DNA of 64,000 bases from Granulosicoccaceae bacterium (lineage in GTDB: Bacteria; Pseudomonadota; Gammaproteobacteria; Granulosicoccales; Granulosicoccaceae), in the NCBI GenBank assembly GCA_020629835.1, contig JAHDCO010000009.1, positions 1 to 64,000 of the forward strand. The letters run 5' to 3'. Under the pieces are notes generated by a model. It had not been told where the DNA came from, did not search any database, and worked only from the letters and a program-made list of their open reading frames with translations. Each line of letters opens with the position of its first letter. Within the stretch, counting starts at the first letter, position 1. Below, one piece after another: positions 61,320-64,000 of the stretch. The translations under genes and the position numbers were made by a program.

Positions 61320-62227
61320 AAATTCCAAACTGGCTAACCCCCTGGCTCTTCGTGTTTCTTTGGAGTACCGGGTTCATCGGTTCAAAGCTTGGTGCACCGT
61401 ACGCTGAACCGCTGACGTTTTTATGTGTGCGCTTCGCGATCGCGGCTGTGTTATTGGCGTTGCTTGTGCCCATGCTAAAGGAATCGTGGCTGCGTTCGTG
61501 GTCGCAAGCCGGTCACGCAGCGGTGGTTGGCTTGCTATTACATGGGTTGTATCTTGGTGGTGTTTTCATTGCGATTGATCGGGGTGTGAACGCCAGCTTT
61601 AGTGCGCTGATCGTGGGGTTGCAGCCACTACTGACGGTGCTGCTCGCGGCGGTGTGGTTAAAGGAACCTCTTTCCATTTTGAAGATTGCCGGTATTGCAC
61701 TCGGGCTTGTGGGAGTGGCCCTTGTCATCAACGATCCAGGCTCAATCATCACTGACCCGGCAGCCGTTTTGAACGCGAAAGATGTCGCTACTTTGGATAC
61801 CCTTGGTATCGCATTTTGTGTGCTTGCGCTGGTGGGCATTACTGTTGGCACGCTCTATCAGAAGCGCTATTGCGGGCAAATTCCTCTGGTGTCCGGCGCG
61901 GTTGTGCAGTATGCCGCTGTGGCGATTGTTCTGTACCCAATGATGATGGCATTTGAGCACGAACCCTTACAGTGGTCACCCACCTTTATTTTTGCCATGG
62001 TTTGGCTGGTTGTGGTGTTGTCGCTCGGTGCGGTTTTGCTGCTGATGCGTTTGCTGCGTGAGGGCGAAGCTGGCCAGGTGGCCAGCTTATTTTATTTGGT
62101 GCCACCGCTGGTAGCCGTTGAAGCCTGGCTTTTGTTTGACGAACAAATTGGCTGGGTTGGCATCGCAGGTTTTGTATTCTGTGCGGGCGGTGTTGCCACA
62201 GTGATAAAAGCCGGCTCAGCTCGCTGA
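61298..62227 (+). CDS. EamA/DMT-family transporter
   Basis: 309 residues with ten hydrophobic spans in two EamA repeats: FLWSTGFIGSKLGAPYAEPL in the first half, GVALVINDPGSIITD at the loop between halves, and the second repeat ending in GWVGIAGFVFCAGGVATVI. Likely a drug/metabolite exporter. GTG 61298 overlaps the nitroreductase gene end; a TTG at 61316 is an alternative. Its end overlaps the convergent thioredoxin-fold gene by 12 bases. Confidence 0.87.
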   Translation: MGNPSLLKIPNWLTPWLFVFLWSTGFIGSKLGAPYAEPLTFLCVRFAIAAVLLALLVPMLKESWLRSWSQAGHAAVVGLLLHGLYLGGVFIAIDRGVNASFSALIVGLQPLLTVLLAAVWLKEPLSILKIAGIALGLVGVALVINDPGSIITDPAAVLNAKDVATLDTLGIAFCVLALVGITVGTLYQKRYCGQIPLVSGAVVQYAAVAIVLYPMMMAFEHEPLQWSPTFIFAMVWLVVVLSLGAVLLLMRLLREGEAGQVASLFYLVPPLVAVEAWLLFDEQIGWVGIAGFVFCAGGVATVIKAGSAR

Positions 62228-62851
62228 GGCGGCCGTTTTCACGCTGGGCGATAAGCTGCATTGACCGCGATCCGGGTTCGGCTCTACCGGGGTTTGCACA
62301 ATATCTTGTAATTCGTTCGCACCACCGACGTATTTGCCGTCAAACCAAATCTGCGGCACGGTGATCGGTGTTTTGGGACCAACGATAGGCTTGACTCTAC
62401 CCAGCATTTCGTACAGCGAACCGGGTTGCCTGACTACGTCGTGGTAGGTGTATTCGAAGCCCGCTTTTTCGAGGTAGCCTTTGGCACGGGTGCAGTGGGG
62501 GCAACTTTCTTTACCAAACAGATGAGTGCCTACCGGTTCTGATTGCTTCACATGCTCAGCGATCACCGCTTCGGTTAACACACCTCGGTTCAACGCGTGG
62601 CCCTGACTAACAACACGTCCACCGACAATAACAATCGGTGCATGCCACCCTCCCGCTCGCAGTGGGCGCCACCATTCAGATAGCCAATCGTGCATTTCAA
62701 GTTCTACCGGAATGTGGGCGAGATCGGTTGCGAAAGTGTCCTGAATTACATCAACCGTCAGGGAACACTCACCGCAGGGAATATTCACTTTAAAAGGGCC
62801 GAATGAACCTGCCCATCGATAGAGGATGACTTTGACGGGTTTTTGAGACAT
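62216..62851 (-). CDS. double thioredoxin-fold protein (CGEC domain plus glutaredoxin)
   Basis: 211 residues in two halves. The N-terminal half (about 1-95) has NIPCGECSLTVDVIQ and the PIVIVGGRVVSQG strand of a thioredoxin-like domain. The C-terminal half (about 105-185) is a full glutaredoxin: LFGKESCPHCTRAKGYL with active site CPHC, and TVPQIWFDGKYVGGANEL with the cis-Pro and glutathione site. Fusion of two redox domains in one short protein is unusual. No signal peptide, so cytoplasmic. Function as a thiol-disulfide reductase is likely; partners unknown. Confidence 0.85.
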   Translation of the reverse strand: MSQKPVKVILYRWAGSFGPFKVNIPCGECSLTVDVIQDTFATDLAHIPVELEMHDWLSEWWRPLRAGGWHAPIVIVGGRVVSQGHALNRGVLTEAVIAEHVKQSEPVGTHLFGKESCPHCTRAKGYLEKAGFEYTYHDVVRQPGSLYEMLGRVKPIVGPKTPITVPQIWFDGKYVGGANELQDIVQTPVEPNPDRGQCSLSPSVKTAASAS

Positions 62852-62969
62852 GCGTAATCCTTAAACTGCTTGGTCACAATGTAATTTAAATTATATGGCT
62901 CATGAGAGGCTTCGCACAGGCTTAAGTTCCGCGGCGTTTGGGAATCGCCAGCACAAGCCTGTTACACCG

Positions 62970-64000
62970 CTAGCTCTGAAAGCGACCCCTGTCGATACTG
63001 TGGCGCTGCAATTTGTCGTTAAGCGTACGTCTGGGAATGCCCAGTGCCTGAGCGGCATCGGCCAGACGTCCGCCGTGTTGCGCCAACGCATGCTCAATTA
63101 ATGACTGTTCAAAGGCCTGCACTTGCTGGGTCAGAGATTCCGGTGTTTGTGAGGTGTCCTGCGGTTGCATCAGTTGGGCGAGGCTTCGAGTCTGATACAG
63201 CACAAACTGCTCAGCAACTTTCTCTAGCTCGTAAACATTCCCCGGCCAGTTATGAGTGTGTAGTTGCGCAACGTCCTGAGTACTAATTTCTGGCAGCGCT
63301 ACATTGAAACGCAATGAGGCAAGTGTGGCGAAGTGTTCAAACAACAATCCAATATCTTCGCCACGTTCAGCCAGTGGGGGAAGTGAGAGGGTGACCGTGC
63401 TTAAGCGATGATGAACGGGTGCTTGTTTTGGAAAATCGGCCTGCGTTGTCGTGCCAACAACGCGGGTGCTGTTTTCTTGCATGGCATCGGTTAACTGAGT
63501 AAGCATTGGGGTGTCAAGATGATCGATGCTCTCTAACACCAAGGTGCCGCCTTCGCAGTCTTGCAACCAAGTCGGTAAGTCGTTCGTGTTGGCTAGGTTG
63601 GTACAGTCCAATCGGACTAAGTTCGATGGTGGTTTACGACTTTGTGAATGCAGGCACTGAGCTACGACGCTTTTCCCCGTACCCACCGCTCCTGTGATTA
63701 GCACGTTAACGTCCACATCAGCAAAGCGTTGAATGTCTTCTCGAATTGTCTGTATCGGTTCACTCTGGCCAATCAAGCAATCCTGCATATCCGTGGTATT
63801 TCCCAGTGTTTGCCTGAGTTGCCGGTTGTTGATGATGAGATGACGTTTTTCTTGCGCTCGTGTGATCGTGGTTAACAGGCGCTGCGGTTGAAAGGGCTTT
63901 TCAATAAAATCATACGCGCCGTTTTGCATGGCCTGAACCGCACTATCGATGTCTCCATGACCTGTGATTAAGATCAACGGAATGTCCGGATCAATGTTTT
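62970..64000 (-). CDS. NtrC/DctD-like response regulator with degenerate AAA+ domain (5' end outside window)
   Basis: The frame runs to the right edge; 343 residues are visible. Residual receiver domain elements are LILITGHGDID (Thr) and YDFIEKPFQP (Lys). The AAA+ domain has Walker A GAVGTGKSVV, but the GAFTGA loop is missing: CTNLANTNDL passes straight to LPTWLQDCEGG. Walker B reads GGTLVLESID where the family has LFLDE. The Fis-type HTH at the end is intact (GGRLADAAQALGIPRRTLND). It therefore probably binds DNA but cannot remodel sigma-54 holoenzyme in the usual way. Confidence 0.85.
   Translation of the reverse strand, partial: NIDPDIPLILITGHGDIDSAVQAMQNGAYDFIEKPFQPQRLLTTITRAQEKRHLIINNRQLRQTLGNTTDMQDCLIGQSEPIQTIREDIQRFADVDVNVLITGAVGTGKSVVAQCLHSQSRKPPSNLVRLDCTNLANTNDLPTWLQDCEGGTLVLESIDHLDTPMLTQLTDAMQENSTRVVGTTTQADFPKQAPVHHRLSTVTLSLPPLAERGEDIGLLFEHFATLASLRFNVALPEISTQDVAQLHTHNWPGNVYELEKVAEQFVLYQTRSLAQLMQPQDTSQTPESLTQQVQAFEQSLIEHALAQHGGRLADAAQALGIPRRTLNDKLQRHSIDRGRFQS

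Noticed and set aside
1-64000. Genomic island or prophage covering part of the window
   Set aside because: No integrase, transposase, tRNA attachment site or flanking repeats were found.

Overview
The window is a chromosomal stretch of a free-living, probably marine, heterotrophic gammaproteobacterium. This is inferred from gene content: a classical glgB-glgA-glgC/glgX glycogen locus, an exopolysaccharide (EPS) locus with a Wzc-type kinase, the marine D-glutamate pair dgcN-dgcA, MbfA, Tup-type tungstate transport and aerobic catabolic genes. Genus cannot be read from the sequence. Genes are densely packed, with many 1-4 base start/stop overlaps. I recognised no rRNA, tRNA, transposase, prophage or CRISPR array.

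Layout. 1-2.9 kb: the edge of a coiled-coil membrane-anchored protein and a two-gene ABC-2 exporter. 2.8-10.1 kb: glycogen branching enzyme, synthase and ADP-glucose pyrophosphorylase on the minus strand, with the debranching enzyme divergent. 10.2-21.5 kb: a stand-alone membrane domain like the N-terminus of LtaS-type enzymes, then a minus-strand EPS operon (GH16 glycanase, GalE, O-antigen-ligase-like polymerase, two GT2 enzymes, flippase, WecG/TagA transferase, initiating sugar transferase, Wzz/BY-kinase). 21.7-25.9 kb: phospholipase-D-like protein, a lipoprotein and a di-haem cytochrome c lipoprotein. 26-28 kb: dgcN-dgcA. 28-36 kb: a repeat-built cationic membrane protein, PfkB kinase plus glycine-amidinotransferase-like enzyme, DUF924, a fused acetate kinase-PduL phosphotransacylase, an MFS transporter and MbfA. 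36.1-41.9 kb: tungstate ABC transporter, IlvE, PhnM-DUF1045, a queuosine-precursor transporter behind a possible attenuator, and an orphan response regulator. 42-47.1 kb: DUF1989 protein, a tandem-repeat region, ankyrin protein, acyl-CoA dehydrogenase, and an alpha/beta hydrolase divergent from an AraC regulator with a 21-bp direct-repeat operator candidate.

48-57.7 kb is the most interesting region: a compact catabolic island for a nitrogen heterocycle. It encodes an enamidase-like amidohydrolase, a MarR regulator, two DUF1185 paralogues, an ApbE-like UPF0280 protein, a xanthine-dehydrogenase-family FAD subunit, a fused [2Fe-2S]/molybdopterin hydroxylase, a 6-hydroxynicotinate-reductase-like Fe-S flavoprotein and a solute-binding-type protein without a signal peptide. 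Three steps match the opening of clostridial nicotinate fermentation (Mo hydroxylation, ring reduction, enamide hydrolysis), but the later fermentation genes are absent and the DUF1185/UPF0280 proteins are extra. The UPF0280 protein may flavinylate the reductase. The upstream tungstate/molybdate-type transporter could supply the metal, but that link is speculative.

57.7-64 kb: a CaCA antiporter, two secreted proteins of unknown function, nitroreductase, DMT exporter, a double thioredoxin-fold protein, and the edge of an NtrC/DctD-like regulator whose AAA+ domain lacks the GAFTGA loop and a normal Walker B motif.
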